From NCBI GenBank assembly GCA_023053575.1, contig JAKZAP010000007.1:25569464-25633463 (forward strand): a stretch of 64,000 nt of DNA. The letters run 5' to 3'. This document shows positions 1-10,953 of this stretch, piece by piece. Every line of letters begins with the position of its first letter. Positions within the stretch are counted from its first letter, which is position 1. The position numbers and the translations under genes are program-made. Origin of the DNA: Branchinecta lynchi. Lineage: Eukaryota; Arthropoda; Branchiopoda; Anostraca; Branchinectidae. Below the pieces are notes generated by a model, which was given only the letters and a program-made list of their open reading frames with translations, was not told the origin of the DNA and did no database searches.

Positions 1-302
1 TCAACTTTGCCAAATATCTTTGTCGGATACCAAAATTTGAGTCGAATTCTTTTATGATGGAGACATATCGATTAAAAACCCCAATAGATATCATAACAAA
101 AAACATGCTAATTTTTTTTATAAAATTCCTCGAATCCATCACAACCTCACTGAGGCTGTAGCTGATGGGTGAGTTATTACGCAGACGTTTTATTTATTTT
201 TTTATATTTGCTTGTTGATCTGTTTTATGCGATACGTCCTTGTTATGTCATAGTTGTCGTTTATATTTTTGGCCAATTATTTGAATTGAACTGAACTGAA
301 CT
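1..302 (+). mobile_element. LINE-A 3' end (RT C-terminus and 3' tail)
   Basis: The translation across roughly 1-165 (with a frameshift) reads FAKYLCRIPKFESNS, which matches the post-RT C-terminal segment of the other LINE-A copies in this window (KFLMYLPKSFRNRKLVSNF near 5.9 kb, KFLLGFPISFSNSQLVSNF near 20.0 kb). A short AT-rich 3' UTR follows and ends in an AACTG-type repeat at about 283-302. The 5' part of the element lies outside the window. Recognition rests on within-window homology. Confidence 0.55.
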
Positions 303-769
303 GCCCAAACTGGGTTACTCCGTACTATAATATAACAGTGAAAATTCCACTTGACTTAAACATAGTCCGACTATGCCTTGGAGACACAATCAGAGTAGGG
401 CACTTCCATATGGATAAGTCGGAATTTTTTCAACTTCATGATAAAAGTGATGAAAATCCGACCGGGAAATCCTGGTCGTGTGTTCGAAGACTGAAATGGT
501 ATCAGCAGAAAATCAGGTTACGAAGGAGCAGAACAGATGATTCAGGACAAATTATCTGACTCCAAGATCGCAATTAAAAAACAATACATATTAGTCAGAA
601 CCGCTATTCAGCGCACTTGTGAGCACGGAGACAGGACGTCGGTGCAAATCCGCCCATGGTACAAATCTGAAGGTAACCATTCTATCAGTGGCACCATTAT
701 GCTGTGAGGGGTTTATGAAGGCATACTGTGTAACCTGGAAAATGTAGCTCTAAGACGATCAAGATCCAA
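303..769. other. Unassigned spacer
   Basis: No recognisable gene, RNA or repeat. A 73-codon frame (338-559) has no family features and is probably chance. Confidence 0.4.
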
Positions 770-1312
770 AAGGTCTATTAGGTTCAACCGCAGCTAAAGC
801 GTTGTTCAAATAGGTGTGATAAGCTGAATAGTGATATGGTCGGGCGAAATGGTCAGGGGCGGTTTCGAAACCGATTCGTGTGGGCAAGGTAACATAGGGT
901 GGAAGTCTTATCTCCTTTTGTTTTTAAAAGTGCCATTTATGAATGCCTCTCAAGTTTATTGCAAACATTTTTCCTTGGAGACCTAAATATTGATTACCTA
1001 GCTTATGCAGACGACATTCTATTAATAAGTCGAAATAAAAGTGGGTTAGAATCTGACATAAAAAAGATTTGTCAGAGTCTTTCTCAAATTGGCCTTTCCG
1101 TTAACATTTCAAGTGTCAGTATCATAATTCAACAGCCCAAAAGATTCCGGGTATTTCTTTTCAAAACGAAAAACTCCCCAATTCCCCTACCGTAAAATGG
1201 CATGGCATGATCATGTCACAATCTCTAAAAAAAAAATCCATTCGTGTCGGATATGGAAAAATAGTTCCAAATAGAGGAAGGTATAACGAAAGCCCTTGGT
1301 AGTTTACATAAT
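770..1312 (+). pseudogene. LINE-A reverse transcriptase fragment
   Basis: The frame at 899-1195 contains LSPFVFKSAIYECL followed by LAYADDILLISR, the catalytic YADD box of a non-LTR reverse transcriptase; the same segment in the 5.7-8.2 kb copy reads LSPYIFKS...IAYADDILLVSR. Downstream, in another frame, IRVGYGKIVPNRGRY (about 1230-1285) is the conserved post-RT segment. Homology stops abruptly at about 1312, where the TTTTTGGGATCCC boundary of a family D element begins, so the LINE appears interrupted by that insertion. No EN or ORF1 sequence is present. Non-functional. Confidence 0.75.
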
Positions 1313-2335
1313 AGTTTTTGGGATCCCAAAACGCAAGTGGAGGGATACCTATGTTGTCCGTCTGTCTGTCAGCACGATAACTCTCGAACGGTATGAGATA
1401 TTTTGATGAAACTTGGTGTGAGGACTCATCGAGTCACGGGAAAGGTCGAGTTCGTAGATGGGCCCGGTAGCTGCATATTTAGGGGAGAAGGAGGGGTTTC
1501 AAATTAAGGGGCAAACAAAAATATCTTTTAAAGCTAATGAGATAGTTGATTACAGGGTAAGACAACATCCTGAACGAGAATATGAAAACCATTTTCTCGC
1601 CGGACAAGTAGTTCACCCGGAATCCGGTTAAAACCGGAAAATTTGTTAACAGTAAAAGTTTTATCTGAAGTTGATTAGATATTCGATATAGGGTAAGTAA
1701 ACATGCTGAACCCGAATATGAAAATTCATTTTCTCGTCGGAAAAGTGGATTGGCCGGAATCCGGCCAAAACCGGGAAGTCTGTAAAAAATAAAAGATTAA
1801 TCTGAAGTTGATTAGGGGTTCGATTTCAGGATAGTGAAAAACCCTGAATCTGAGTATGAAAATTATTTTGTCGCGGGAGAATTAGATCGCCCGCAATCGG
1901 CCATAACCGGAAAATCTGTTAAAAGTAAAAGTTTTATATGAATTTCATTAGGTGTTCGATTTACGGGTAAGAAGGCATGCTGAATTCGTGTATGACAATC
2001 ATTTTATACCTGGAAACATTTCACCACGAATCCTGCTGAAATCGGAAAATCTGTTAAAAGTTGAAGTTTTATGTGAAGTTGATTATGGAGATATGGATGG
2101 TATGGAGATACGCTAAGTTCGCCCGGAATCCGGCTGAAACCGGAAATTTGGCAGAAGTAATGCAGGAACTTTCGTCAAAGTAGACATGACGCAGGCTATA
2201 GGGCTAAGCTCACATGCTGAATCCATATTTGAACTTCGTCTTCTCCGATGATTACCATTGGACCGCTACAAGACCCGATTGTCTGTAAATATTAAATTTT
2301 TGGGATCCCATCGAAACCTTTGGTCTTGTTGTTCT
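1313..2335 (+). repeat. Family D element, copy 1 (palindrome-bounded, internal ~136-bp repeats)
   Basis: It opens with TTTTTGGGATCCCAAAACG (about 1316-1334) and closes with TTTTTGGGATCCCATCGAAA then CCTTTGGTCTTG (about 2298-2328). Inside, about four units of ~136 bp share GAATCCGG...AACCGGAAAATYTGTTAA and GTTGATTAG-YRTTCGAT; the GGAATCCGG core recurs near 1619, 1756, 1892 and 2027 and again, closer, near 2125. The first part carries a GTCCGTCTGTCTGTSAGCACGATA block seen again at 50.1 kb. No coding capacity. Short inverted ends, central minisatellite and conserved 3' motif resemble DINE/Helentron-type non-autonomous elements; that assignment is inference. Confidence 0.7.
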
Positions 2336-2339
2336 TCCT

Positions 2340-2760
2340 CTGTCTGTAAACTTCTGAAATTTTTGGTATACGGAGACGAAAAGATTTAAAATGTATCACG
2401 ACTTATTACCTCAAATATTGTAAATTTCTCTTGTACTTTCCTCGACGTTACAGGAATTGCCGTATAACTGCAATTTTTTTGCCCACTGACCCTTGGGCAA
2501 AGTTATCTTCAATTGCCCGGGCCTTCACGTTTCTGCCCTTGGCCATTTCTCCGTATTCCATCGAGGAAGAAGATTTTTTAGAACCGATTAGTCCCTTTTC
2601 TTTTTGTTAATGTTTATTTTTGTTCTTGTGTATTTACGACATTATTGAAAGCTCAGTGTATTGTTCCTTTTATTTGTCTGTACTGCACTATTTTCCTCTT
2701 CTTAAGTGTGTAAATAAAATTTCATCATCATCATCATCAATACACATCCCTGTTTAAATA
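2340..2760 (+). other. Probable retroelement 3' tail ending in (CAT)n
   Basis: AT-rich non-coding sequence that ends with GTGTAAATAAAATTT followed by a (CAT)n microsatellite at 2722-2739. Many non-LTR elements end in such short simple repeats, so this may be a 3' UTR. No diagnostic protein is attached. Confidence 0.35.
2722..2739 (+). repeat. (CAT)n microsatellite
   Basis: Five to six perfect CAT units directly after AATAAAATTT. Confidence 0.85.
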
Positions 2761-3435
2761 CAAAGTGAAAAGACATCAATGCAGCGGTCGGTGTTGCCAG
2801 GCTGATACAATTTCCTGAGCTTCTAAATATCAGACAAAATGCTCTTGGTGCTACTTGAATTACACTAGTAAAATTTGACGCCCATTACATTGTAAAAGCC
2901 ACTAAATTAAGGGATGGACAGCATCGGTCCTCGAACTAAAATTAAGCAGTCGTAAAAGAACAAAACGCGTCCTATTGAACAAAAAGTTGTTCTTTAGCTT
3001 CCAACAAAGTAGAAATTTAGTACATTCCGGGGAAAACCCTGACAACGCTGCTCCTTTCATCGGCCCGAAAGCGGAACCAACCAAGCAGTCTGATTGGCTC
3101 TGCATTAACGAGAATAGAACGCTGGTCTATTCTCCTTATTCACCTTATTCCAACACGCCCGAGGAAAACCTGTAATACACCTCGTACGCCGTGATACAGC
3201 TTATAAAATCTGTTTGAACAATGCTTAAAGGACAAAATACGGCCGAAATACCCGGATGCAGAAACAGAGCCGCCTTTCGCCTTTCCTTTTCGGTTAACAG
3301 ATTTCTTCATCATTTGCACTTTTCGTTTAAATTCGAGCTTCATCCCGGTCTGGTATGCAGTGGACGATCGAACGATCGAGACGAATTGTATTCCTCCCGT
3401 CGGGAACAGAGAAAAACCAGACCAAGGGTTTCGAC
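2761..3435. other. Unassigned, relatively GC-rich stretch
   Basis: Several overlapping short frames exist on both strands (for example 3140-3445 minus, 101 codons, basic), but none shows a family motif. It could hold exons or a promoter of a host gene (a GATTGGCT box lies at about 3091), but nothing decides it. Confidence 0.3.
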
Positions 3436-4213
3436 GGGATCCCAAAAATTGATCCAGACAATTGGGTCTTGTCTTAGCCAGATCCAGTCTTCGTTAAGGC
3501 CAAATAGCTAATCATCTGAGAAAACCAAGTTCAGATATATATTCAGCATATGTGTTTAACCCTATAAGTCATATCTATTTGACGAAAACTTCCGGCCTTA
3601 CTTCCGCCAATTTTCCGGTTTCGGCCAAATTCCGAAGCTACTTGTCCTGTGAAAAAAGAAAGCTAAAAAACGAATTCAGTGTATTTTCTTTCCCCTATAT
3701 CGAACATCTAATCAACTTTGAGTAAAAATTTAACTTATAACAAATTTTCAGGTTCCAGCCGGATTCCGGGCGAACTATATTTCTGGGTAAAAATGATTGT
3801 CAAATACGGATTCAGCGGATTCTTACCCCTAAATCGTATATCTAATCAACTACAAATAAAACTTTTATTTTTAACACATTTTTCCGGTTTTGGCCGGATC
3901 GGAGATGAACTAATTGTTCGGCGAGAAAATGGTTTTCATCGTCGTGTTCAACATTTCTTCTTACCCCATAACCGACTATCATATTACCTGTTTAAAAATA
4001 TTTTGTTTGCCCCTTAATTTGAACCCCACCCCCGCCACTAAATATAGGGGTACAGAACCCATCTACGAACTTGACCTTACCCTTGACTAAGACAACCCTC
4101 ACAACAAGTTTCATCAAAATATCTCATTCCCTTCGAGAGCTATCGTGTTCACAGACGGACGGACAACTTTTGCAATGTCATAGGTATCCCACCACTCACG
4201 TTTTGGGATCCCA
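3436..4213 (-). repeat. Family D element, copy 2 (inverted)
   Basis: Inverse of copy 1. The left edge (3436-3450) reads CGGGATCCCAAAAATTGAT, preceded by CCAAGGGTTTCGA, the complement of the TCGAAACCYTTGGTCT end. The right edge (4199-4212) reads GTTTTGGGATCCCA. Three internal repeat units are recognised by TTTTCCGGTTTYGGCC-type cores near 3611, 3745 and 3878, period ~134. The right edge cuts into the coding exon of the secreted-protein gene at 4.4-4.8 kb. Confidence 0.7.
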
Positions 4214-4392
4214 GAAAGTGAAAATTCGAATACCAAATAAAAGAATACCATGGTATACAGACGATACAGTCATCTGGTATGGTTGATTGGTGGTTAATTT
4301 ACGTGAGATCAATCGAGCTCGGCTCAAGAAATTCTTCGAGTGTAGGCCTGCAGATTCTTTTTGTAATGTGAGGAATAAATAAAAGCTCTCAC

Positions 4393-4807
4393 CATCAATT
4401 GGTCCAAACTGCATGTTCTCCGACCCAAATCCAACCTTATTAACGTACCAGGGGCTGACGTTCTTCAATGGCGGGTTAGGAAAAAGGGAGTCGAAAGGAA
4501 GCTGCAGAGCATGACAGCAAGTGAGCACACAGAGTAAGAAAGCGAACGTACAATCTGCAAAGATAAAGGTTAGTGCGGGTCCTGACAGTTCAGTGAGAAT
4601 TATAGACTTAGATCACTCTTCCCTACGGCATGGCTCGTCAAAAGTGAAGAGACCTAAGAGGTGAAAGGCTTACAGTATGGAGTAAAGACCCGTGGACTTA
4701 GTCTACGAACCATAAGCCTCTTTTATTTTAAAAGAAGTGACAGTTCCGAGCAGCTAAGGAGGGACGGTTCCAAAGAGCTAAAAAAAATACTTACAATTTT
4801 CCCACAT
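4393..4807 (-). CDS. 5' exons of a secreted-protein gene, truncated by family D
   Basis: On the minus strand exon 1 (4807-4795, 13 nt) begins ATGTGGGAAAATT and ends at a strong donor GTAAGTATT. After a 240-nt intron with acceptor CTTTGCAG, exon 2 (4554-4393) continues in phase: MWENYCTFAFLLCVLTCCHA, a textbook signal peptide (short N-region, hydrophobic core, small residue at the likely cleavage site), followed by LQLPFDSLFPNPPLKNV. Exon 2 can end at GATG|GTGAGAG or read through; the frame stays open to 4213, where family D begins. The rest of the gene is missing. I do not recognise the family. The spliced join is my reading, supported by phase, splice signals, signal peptide and a matching promoter. 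Confidence 0.5.
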
Positions 4808-4826
4808 GCTTGAAAGGACTAGAGCG

Positions 4827-4861
4827 ACTGAACAGACATGTCAAATGTTAACATTTTTATA
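4827..4861 (-). promoter_or_regulatory. TATA plus TCAGT initiator of the secreted-protein gene
   Basis: Minus strand TATAAAA at 4861-4855 and TCAGT at 4831-4827; the A of the initiator is 32 bp downstream of the first T of the TATA box and 22 bp upstream of the ATG at 4807. The spacing is that of an RNA polymerase II core promoter; TCAGT is the arthropod-type initiator. Confidence 0.5.
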
Positions 4862-5565
4862 GCATCCTAACTTTATCAACAGTTTGACGAGCAATCGATG
4901 GGTACTTACAGTTATTACCCATGCTTCAAGCAAACCGCACTTATCTGTACTTGGCATAAACTTAACTAATTTATATTCTTCTCGGTTGACGTCAAACTTA
5001 TCAGCTGTTTTACGAACAAAAGACAGGTGTTGTCCACTTGCTTACTTAGGAATGACAACAAATATATTAGGTTAGGAATACAGAATAGCTTGTCTTAGAT
5101 TTTTTAGACTATGACACACATAGACAAATAATCCGTAAGTTCAACACTACAGTTATCAAAAGTCCATTTTAGTTGTTTGTTCATTTATGAAACATTTTTA
5201 TGAAAATCCGTTCTTGTGGCTGCTCTGACCGGTTTTTTGTTTTCGCCATTTTTATGACTCTAGCTACCTTCGACTCAAAATATTACATTCCAAACCAACC
5301 ACCCTTGTCAATCGGAGGACGGGACGATCCAGAATAATGTGCCATACATAACGTTCAGAACGAGGATACTGATCTGAACGAAAATTGTCAATTGGTAAGA
5401 GCGCATCTTTTGCGATCTACGAAAGAAATTGAAATGAACAGACTTGAAGGAAAATTCAAATAAATGTACTTGAACGGACTAGTCCGTAGAAATTAAGTAA
5501 CAACATCTCCGAATTCCAACTCAGCGCTCCCGAGTCCCTCTTCAGCTTCAACTACCTATTTTTTT
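4862..5565. other. Unassigned AT-rich intergenic sequence
   Basis: No supported gene or repeat; one 63-codon frame (4884-5075) lacks any motif. Confidence 0.4.
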
Positions 5566-5740
5566 AAAATTTATTTATGACCCGCTTTTTGCGTAACAGC
5601 GGAGTATGAATAAAATACAAAAGTAAAATATACATATTAAAACACTTATACAAAACAATGTAAATAAACACGACAACATTCTTTTCATATAAAAAAAAAA
5701 CACTAAATAGACTTAAAATTTGTACACAGTGACAAGCACA

Positions 5741-6613
5741 TTAATCGGGTTCAGGAATGAAAAACTGGCTAATAATTTCATGGGCTGAGAGGGCAGGATG
5801 TTTATGGAGGGAAAATAGATTTGAATGCGAACGAAAAAGTGTATTAATACTATCCTGAACTTTAAAATTCGAAACCAATTTACGATTACGAAAAGATTTT
5901 GGAAGATACATCAGAAATTTACAATACTTAAAAAAACAACTTCTCAAATTTTTAACATCTTTTTTCCTTAGGATATGGTAAACTCCGGAACAATTGTGGA
6001 TATATGGACCGCAAAAAGCACTATACAACCTTCCGAGCACCTTGCGTGAATATTTTCCTCTATTTGGGACCAAACGCCCGTAACCAAATCTAATGGAATT
6101 TGATACTGTTTTTAAAATAGACGAGCACGTCAAAGATAATGTGGATTTGAAGGTAAGCCCGAGCCATTTCAGCGACTCAGACGAAAAAATTAAAAAAGAA
6201 CCAATTGCAACAGAAGAGCGCTCAGAGGTTGTTGTGCGACCGAAACAAAGATATTCACATTTTGACAGATTTATCTCAAGTCCGATGTCTGAAAGTTTGT
6301 TTGCTAAAATTTTCATATTTTTAGAAAGAGTGGATTTTGTACGGCTGACTAGGAGGATATCATCAGCATACGCAATGTAGCTGATCGAAATCTCTTTGAA
6401 CAAATATGCAGGAAGAAGAGAGTCCAAACAATCAGAAATCGTAGACTTAAATATATACGGTGACAAAACTCCCCCTTGGCGAACTCCATGGTTAACTGAG
6501 ATATTTTCCGATAACTGACCCTGCCATTTTACCCGAATGCTGGAATTTGCGTACCAATACTTTAAAAGGCAAAGAATAGAAGAATTGACTCCAGAACGAG
6601 CAAGCGAGTACAA
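5741..6613 (-). pseudogene. LINE-A reverse transcriptase, palm/thumb and C-terminus
   Basis: A 290-codon open stretch, the longest intact coding block of this copy. Motifs in order: VNHGVRQGGVLSPYIF (RT domain 4), SYIAYADDILLVSR (catalytic YADD), LSDIGLEINLSKCEYLCF, LKWLGLTF, then the post-RT segment ending FFIPEPD. The protein copies the element's RNA into DNA at the target site. It joins upstream fragments at 6680-6991 and 7081-7527 through frameshifts. The open length suggests a fairly recent insertion; it is not autonomous. Confidence 0.88.
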
Positions 6614-6679
6614 AGCTTGAGAATGGACAACATTATCAAAAGCCCCAGAGATGTCTATGGAACAAATGTGGATGGTTGA

Positions 6680-6991
6680 TCAGTTTAGAGTGGCCTGTCG
6701 CATTATTTTGGTCAGAACGTGGTGAGCATGCGCACAACCCGTACCATCCCTGAAACCCAATTGCATATTTCCAAAATTGCCTTTTTGAAGAAGTTCGGGA
6801 AGAAGGACATACTCAAAAATTTTACTGACTGTACATGATACTGTAATCGGACGGAAACTATTGCACAGTTCAGGGTCCTTGCCTCGCTCAAGGACAGATG
6901 TTATGGTTCCAACAAGGAAGCTATTCGGGACCTGAGATTGGGAAAGAAACATTTGGAACAGTAGTTGTAGATGTTGGTCAGAACAGGACAT
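6680..6991 (-). pseudogene. LINE-A reverse transcriptase, fingers (domains 1-2)
   Basis: Contains PNSFLVGTITSVLERG, CNSFRPITVSCTVSKIFEYV and FGNMQLGFRDGTGCAHAHHV. These correspond to RT domain 1-2 motifs of the YRPITISxxxSKIFExV and QxGFRxGxGxxHA types found in non-LTR elements. It is out of frame with the downstream palm fragment (5741-6613). Confidence 0.8.
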
Positions 6992-7080
6992 TCAGTTTTG
7001 AAGAACTCTGAAGAAATACTATCGATATCGACAGATCCAGTCTTTTTTAGTCTGTAATCATAGCCTTTTCGACAGCATTA

Positions 7081-7527
7081 CTAGTAACCGACAAAAACAG
7101 AAGACTGAGAAATTTTAACAGGGAGAAACCTTGAAAGTAAAGAATCGAAAAACTGATGCACGCGCATATTGCACTGAGTGAACAAGTTGCGATAATGGTT
7201 TATCCAGTCAGAGGAGGTCAATTTTGACGGAGAAACTGCACAACACTTGTCCGAAAGAAGAACTTTATTCCAAGACTTGCGGTCTGTAGGGGCATCAGCG
7301 CCATTTAAACGTGCGGATTTCAAACAAAACTTGTACTCCCGCTTTGTCTTCTTTTTAAGATCAAACACGGTTCCACTGATAGGGCGTCCACAAGCTATCC
7401 ATAGTCTCAACCAAAATTTCGCATGATTTTTGGCTTTCTTAACCTCCGGACAAACTCTCCAAAGCCGCTTTCGGGTTCCAACCCTAACATTTTCGAATGT
7501 TACGGCTACGTTAGCGGCAGTGTTCAA
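7081..7527 (-). pseudogene. LINE-A EN-RT linker and RT N-terminal extension
   Basis: Lysine/arginine-rich 148-codon frame (PEVKKAKNHAKFWLRLW, KKKTKREYKFCLKSAR) ending in DWINHYRNLFTQ, the pre-RT region where the LINE-A copy at 18.4 kb has KTKAAFQANLRRHNN...EDWELHYAVL. The position between EN and RT and this similarity define it. Confidence 0.6.
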
Positions 7528-8045
7528 GCAATGAACGACCTCAGAGTAATAAAGTTCAAGTCGATGGAAGAACCAGTCACATGGAGACTAGTCTGGAGTA
7601 AGTGGAACGGAATTTTCACAGCTGTCAAAAGGGTGGTCAGTGTAGCTCTATACAGTACGGGATCTAAACGATTCCAGTTCCTTTTCTTGATCCATGTCTG
7701 AGGTTGAGACGTAGTGCTTTTGACACAATCGGCGGGGAGTGCCAATTTGAAAGTCAACGGCAGATGGTCATCTTCAACTTTTTCGTCGTCAACTTCAACC
7801 GTTCCATCAGCTACAGATGGATGGGAGACTATAAGGTGGTCAAGGTTCGAAACGGTTCCACCACGATTTTGTCTGTAAGTATACGGCAAGGACTTCTCTA
7901 CGATACAATACCCGCTAGGAAGAGACTCGGTAAACAGGTCAGTCCGTATCGAAGCATCGACAACCTCCTCAGAATCAATTCCCTCCGCATCGCTATCACC
8001 TACTTCAGCTATCAGCGTTCTGTCAGTACAGCTTCTTCTATTCAA
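7524..8045 (-). pseudogene. LINE-A apurinic-like endonuclease, C-terminal half
   Basis: Contains TYRQNRGGTVSNLDHLIVS and DDHLPLTFKLALP, the catalytic SNLDH and SDHxPL boxes of APE-type LINE endonucleases, which nick the genomic target. The N-terminal boxes (QE, GDFN) are absent from this copy, whose homology fades near 8.1 kb. Confidence 0.75.
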
Positions 8046-8239
8046 TTTCCGACCACGTCAGCGGTCCCGTCGGAAAAGATCTTCATCACCAGAAGTATGT
8101 CATGCTAGTCGCAGATCAGACTATGCAAACTATTTAATCTGCCTAGAATCCAACCGCCTCAACGTCGAGGCAGTCCCTTGCGGGCATAGACTATGCGCTG
8201 GATGTGCCGATGTCCTTGAAGGCCTACTAGTGATATAAG

Positions 8240-8640
8240 TAAGCAAGTAAGTAATTTATTTATGACCCGCCATTTTGAAAAGGCGGAGTAAATGACGAAA
8301 ATAAACAAAATAAACAAAACACATATATGCTCCCGCGGACCTCGAGCATCGATTCCGTGAAATAAATATTACATTGTTTTTCAGAATCTCAGAAAGGCTG
8401 AATGCAGTAAAAAAGTCCAATCTCATGCAGTCGAGCCCCGTCGATACAATTCGGAAAAGCAGAAGAATATGTTCCAGACATTTCCCCCAGAGTTGCGTTA
8501 TGGCAAAAGATCTGTCCAATCTAAGAGTTTGCTTGAAACCCAGCACAGTTCCTTCGTCGTCAATACCAACGGGTAAGCTGAGTTCACAGTATTTTAGTAC
8601 AGCTTTTCTAAGAGGGTTCATTATTTACTTATAACAGTGG
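8240..8640 (-). mobile_element. Second LINE-A-type 3' end, minus strand
   Basis: Minus-strand sequence ACTCCGCCTTTTCAAAATGG followed by CGGGTCATAAATAAATTAC (8248-8287) is nearly identical to the 3' end at 43.45-43.49 kb and similar to that at 5.57 kb. It abuts the 5' side of the LINE-A copy at 5.6-8.2 kb, so two insertions lie head to tail. The adjoining 121-codon minus frame (8256-8621) has no RT motif and may be 3' UTR. Confidence 0.5.
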
Positions 8641-8828
8641 TTAAAAGTCTGTTGCCAAAATTTCCTTGAAGGACTTATCGTATTTATAGTACCGTACTAA
8701 TTCATTCTATTTCAGTAGTATTCATACGTTGGTGCAAAAACAAAGGCATGACACCCCCATACAAATCTGTGTGAAGAGCTAAGTTCCATTTCAGATTCTT
8801 AGTTACACTGAATTCCAGGATGTATCGG

Positions 8829-9276
8829 CTCTCGATCCGTGTTTCGAGAAGCTAATTTGTCAGAAGACCGGTTGTGCAAATTTGCCACGTTTCTCCTGAA
8901 GGGCAAGAGACATGGATATAGGCTAGGAGCAGCCGAAGCCGTGAACAAAGCTAAGTGTTATATTCATACTATTTCAGAACATCTATCTCAGAATTAATTA
9001 TTAAAGCCAGTTGATTGGAGGTCCAAGGAGTGAAATGTTCAAGGAGTCTGGCAAAGACCGAATGTCTGTCTATCTACAAGAAACAATTGTCTCATACGAA
9101 ATTTTGGGATCACATCGAAACCTTTGGTCTTGTTTTTTAACGCGTCATTTTCTTTAATAGAAGCTGCAATTGCCTCGTTGCTTTCCCACCAGCAACTGCA
9201 GAAGATCGCTCAAATCTTGCTGGGGATATTTCTCCGCAGGATGGAGTTTGTCCAGAATCCACTCGAAAGCAAAGGC
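8829..9276 (+). pseudogene. Degenerate copy 1 of a tandem small multi-exon gene
   Basis: Two blocks are preceded by acceptor-like sequences. Block A (8830-8945) follows CTGAATTCCAG and in one frame reads GSRSVFREANLSEDRLCKF then ATFLLKG. Block B (about 9161-9276) reads QLQKIAQILLGIFLRRMEFV then QNPLES before a stop. Both have counterparts in the next copy. The LCKFATFL and QKIA...MEFVQ.PLES peptides are shared between copies although the DNA has diverged, pointing to old tandem duplicates. Family unknown; the copy looks decayed. Confidence 0.4.
9100..9136 (+). repeat. Family D right-end fragment
   Basis: ATTTTGGGATCACATCGAAA then CCTTTGGTCTTGTT: the closing motif of family D without the body of the element. 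Confidence 0.65.
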
Positions 9277-9427
9277 AGCCTGAATTGATAATACTAATTC
9301 ATTTTAGGTCAGTAGTATCAAGGTAGTATTTCTATCCATTCTCGTTCCCGAGCTTGTACATTTCATAAGTGAATCCTATCTCTGATATTGGCATTACATT
9401 AAATATCAGACTTGCCACGTTTGCTTT

Positions 9428-10089
9428 CTTTATAGGATTTGCCGGCTCCCGATCTTTGTTTCCGAGAACCTCATTGGCAGACCGGTTGTGCAAATTTGCC
9501 ACGTTTCTCATGCAGGACACGAAGAGGCTAAAAAAAGCCGAAACCTGGTATAATTTGATGTGAACATAGCTAATTGTAGAACAGTGACTATTTCAAAAAA
9601 TCCATCTCAGAAATAATATGTAAAGCGAGGTGTCCATCTTTGCTTTTTCGTAGGTAGTTTGTGAAATTTCGGAGCTGGTACTGAAATTCCCATAGAGCTA
9701 CTCATAGTACAGGAGAACGTAATATTATAGAAATCAACAGCGGCATGCGAAACCTTCCATAAAGCTTCAGTGTTCCTGCAATATATTTCCAGTCGTTCAA
9801 TCCAGGGTGCAGTTGCAATTTTTCTGAAGTTCTTATCCAATTCAGAAAAGTCATACGCGGGAAATGAAATGGATAGCAGGTGCTAGGTTTTTTTCGTCCA
9901 GAATATTTGAACGTGGTCTTTCCTTTTATAGAAGTTGCAACTGCTTCCCGAAGCTCCGACGGAATTAACTACTACAGGAAGCTTCCCCAGCAAGTGCAGA
10001 AGATCGCTACAATTTGGGGGCGGATGTTTCTTTGCATGATGGAGTTCGTCCAGCATCCACTCGAAAGCAACTGCAGCCCGAAGGTATGA
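9428..10089 (+). pseudogene. Copy 2 of the tandem small multi-exon gene
   Basis: Block A' (9433-9547) follows CTTTCTTTATAG and reads GSRSLFPRTSLADRLCKFAT then FLMQDTKRLKKAET before GTATAATT, a plausible donor. Block B' (9937-10087) follows TTCCTTTTATAG and reads KLPQQVQKIATIWGRMFLCM then MEFVQHPLES, ending CCGAAG|GTATGATA. Blocks B, B' and a third similar block near 10.7 kb start about 775 and 770 bp apart. Secondary structure is probably helical; no domain is recognised. This copy keeps both splice signals and could be part of an expressed gene, but its first exon is not identified. Confidence 0.42.
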
Positions 10090-10689
10090 TAATACAATTT
10101 AACGAATAGGCCTGAGATTCGACAGTCTGGTTACCCATCACTTAAGTCACTTAATTAGGCCGGAAGACCAGATAAAAATGCGTTACTCCGTTTGTAAGTT
10201 ATCCACTTGTCCGTTATTCACCTGTCCCCTCTGCTTATAGTATTGACCAGTTACAAAGGTAAGCCATTGCCGAAAAATGAAAAAAAAAATGCAGGTTTCG
10301 AGCAAAGTCTTCCGTGATATTCCGTTGCCCAACATTTCTCGGGCTTTGTGTTTTTATGCAGACTTTATTTTGGGCTCTCACCCCCAGATGAATTTTGGGC
10401 TGTTGTGCCAGCAGCGCATTTTTTAAGCATTATTACTAGAGCCTCTAGTGGAAAAATCTAAAATCCCAAAAATGGGTCATAATATTTCTTCGTATCACAT
10501 GGGAAAATAAGCTTCCTTCCCAGGTTAACTTTTAAGCTTCTTCAGCTTGAAACGAACGCAAGCACGCCTTATGTCGTTCATACTCAGATTCACATTTTGC
10601 GCCTACAAAGAACATATTTCGAGTGCTTGCAGTGGGTCATCCTCCTGCTAGTGAGATTGGACGATTGATTTTCAGATATGCTTTTAACA

Positions 10690-10870
10690 TGAATTCTTCT
10701 TATAGAACTTCGAGCTGAAAACGAAACATCGACTGCTTCTGTTTAATCAATTATGTCTGGGAGCTTTCCGATAGAAACTGTAGGAGACACCCCCCATCTT
10801 CGTGCAACGATTTCTGCGCAATATGAAGTTGGCTTAACAGCCAGTCAAGACCAAGGGAGCCTCAAGGTAC
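10690..10870 (+). other. Possible third copy of the exon B block
   Basis: Follows TTCTTCTTATAG and ends CCTCAAG|GTACAAGG, with the same length and the same position relative to the ~770-bp spacing. Coding similarity is weak and includes stops in the expected frame. Confidence 0.25.
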
Positions 10871-10953
10871 AAGGATGTTATTTAAAGTTTAACTGAAAGC
10901 CAACTTATTTCTTTATCATTTAACTGAATACACTGAATTGTGTTGATTCTTAG

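Larger units (their letters stand above)
5566..8230 (-). mobile_element. LINE-A copy, minus strand (EN to 3' end)
   Basis: A 5'-truncated non-LTR retrotransposon. Reading the minus strand, endonuclease C-terminus, EN-RT linker, RT and post-RT domain occur in order, broken by stops and frameshifts, and end at a 3' tail at about 5570-5600 that reads (minus) CTCCGC-loop-GCGGGTCATAAATAAAT. ORF1 and the EN N-terminus are missing. Confidence 0.85.

Noticed and set aside
7423..8108. Two plus-strand frames (7423-7701, 7704-8108)
   Set aside because: Antisense of the LINE-A endonuclease, which has the SNLDH and SDH-type boxes on the minus strand.
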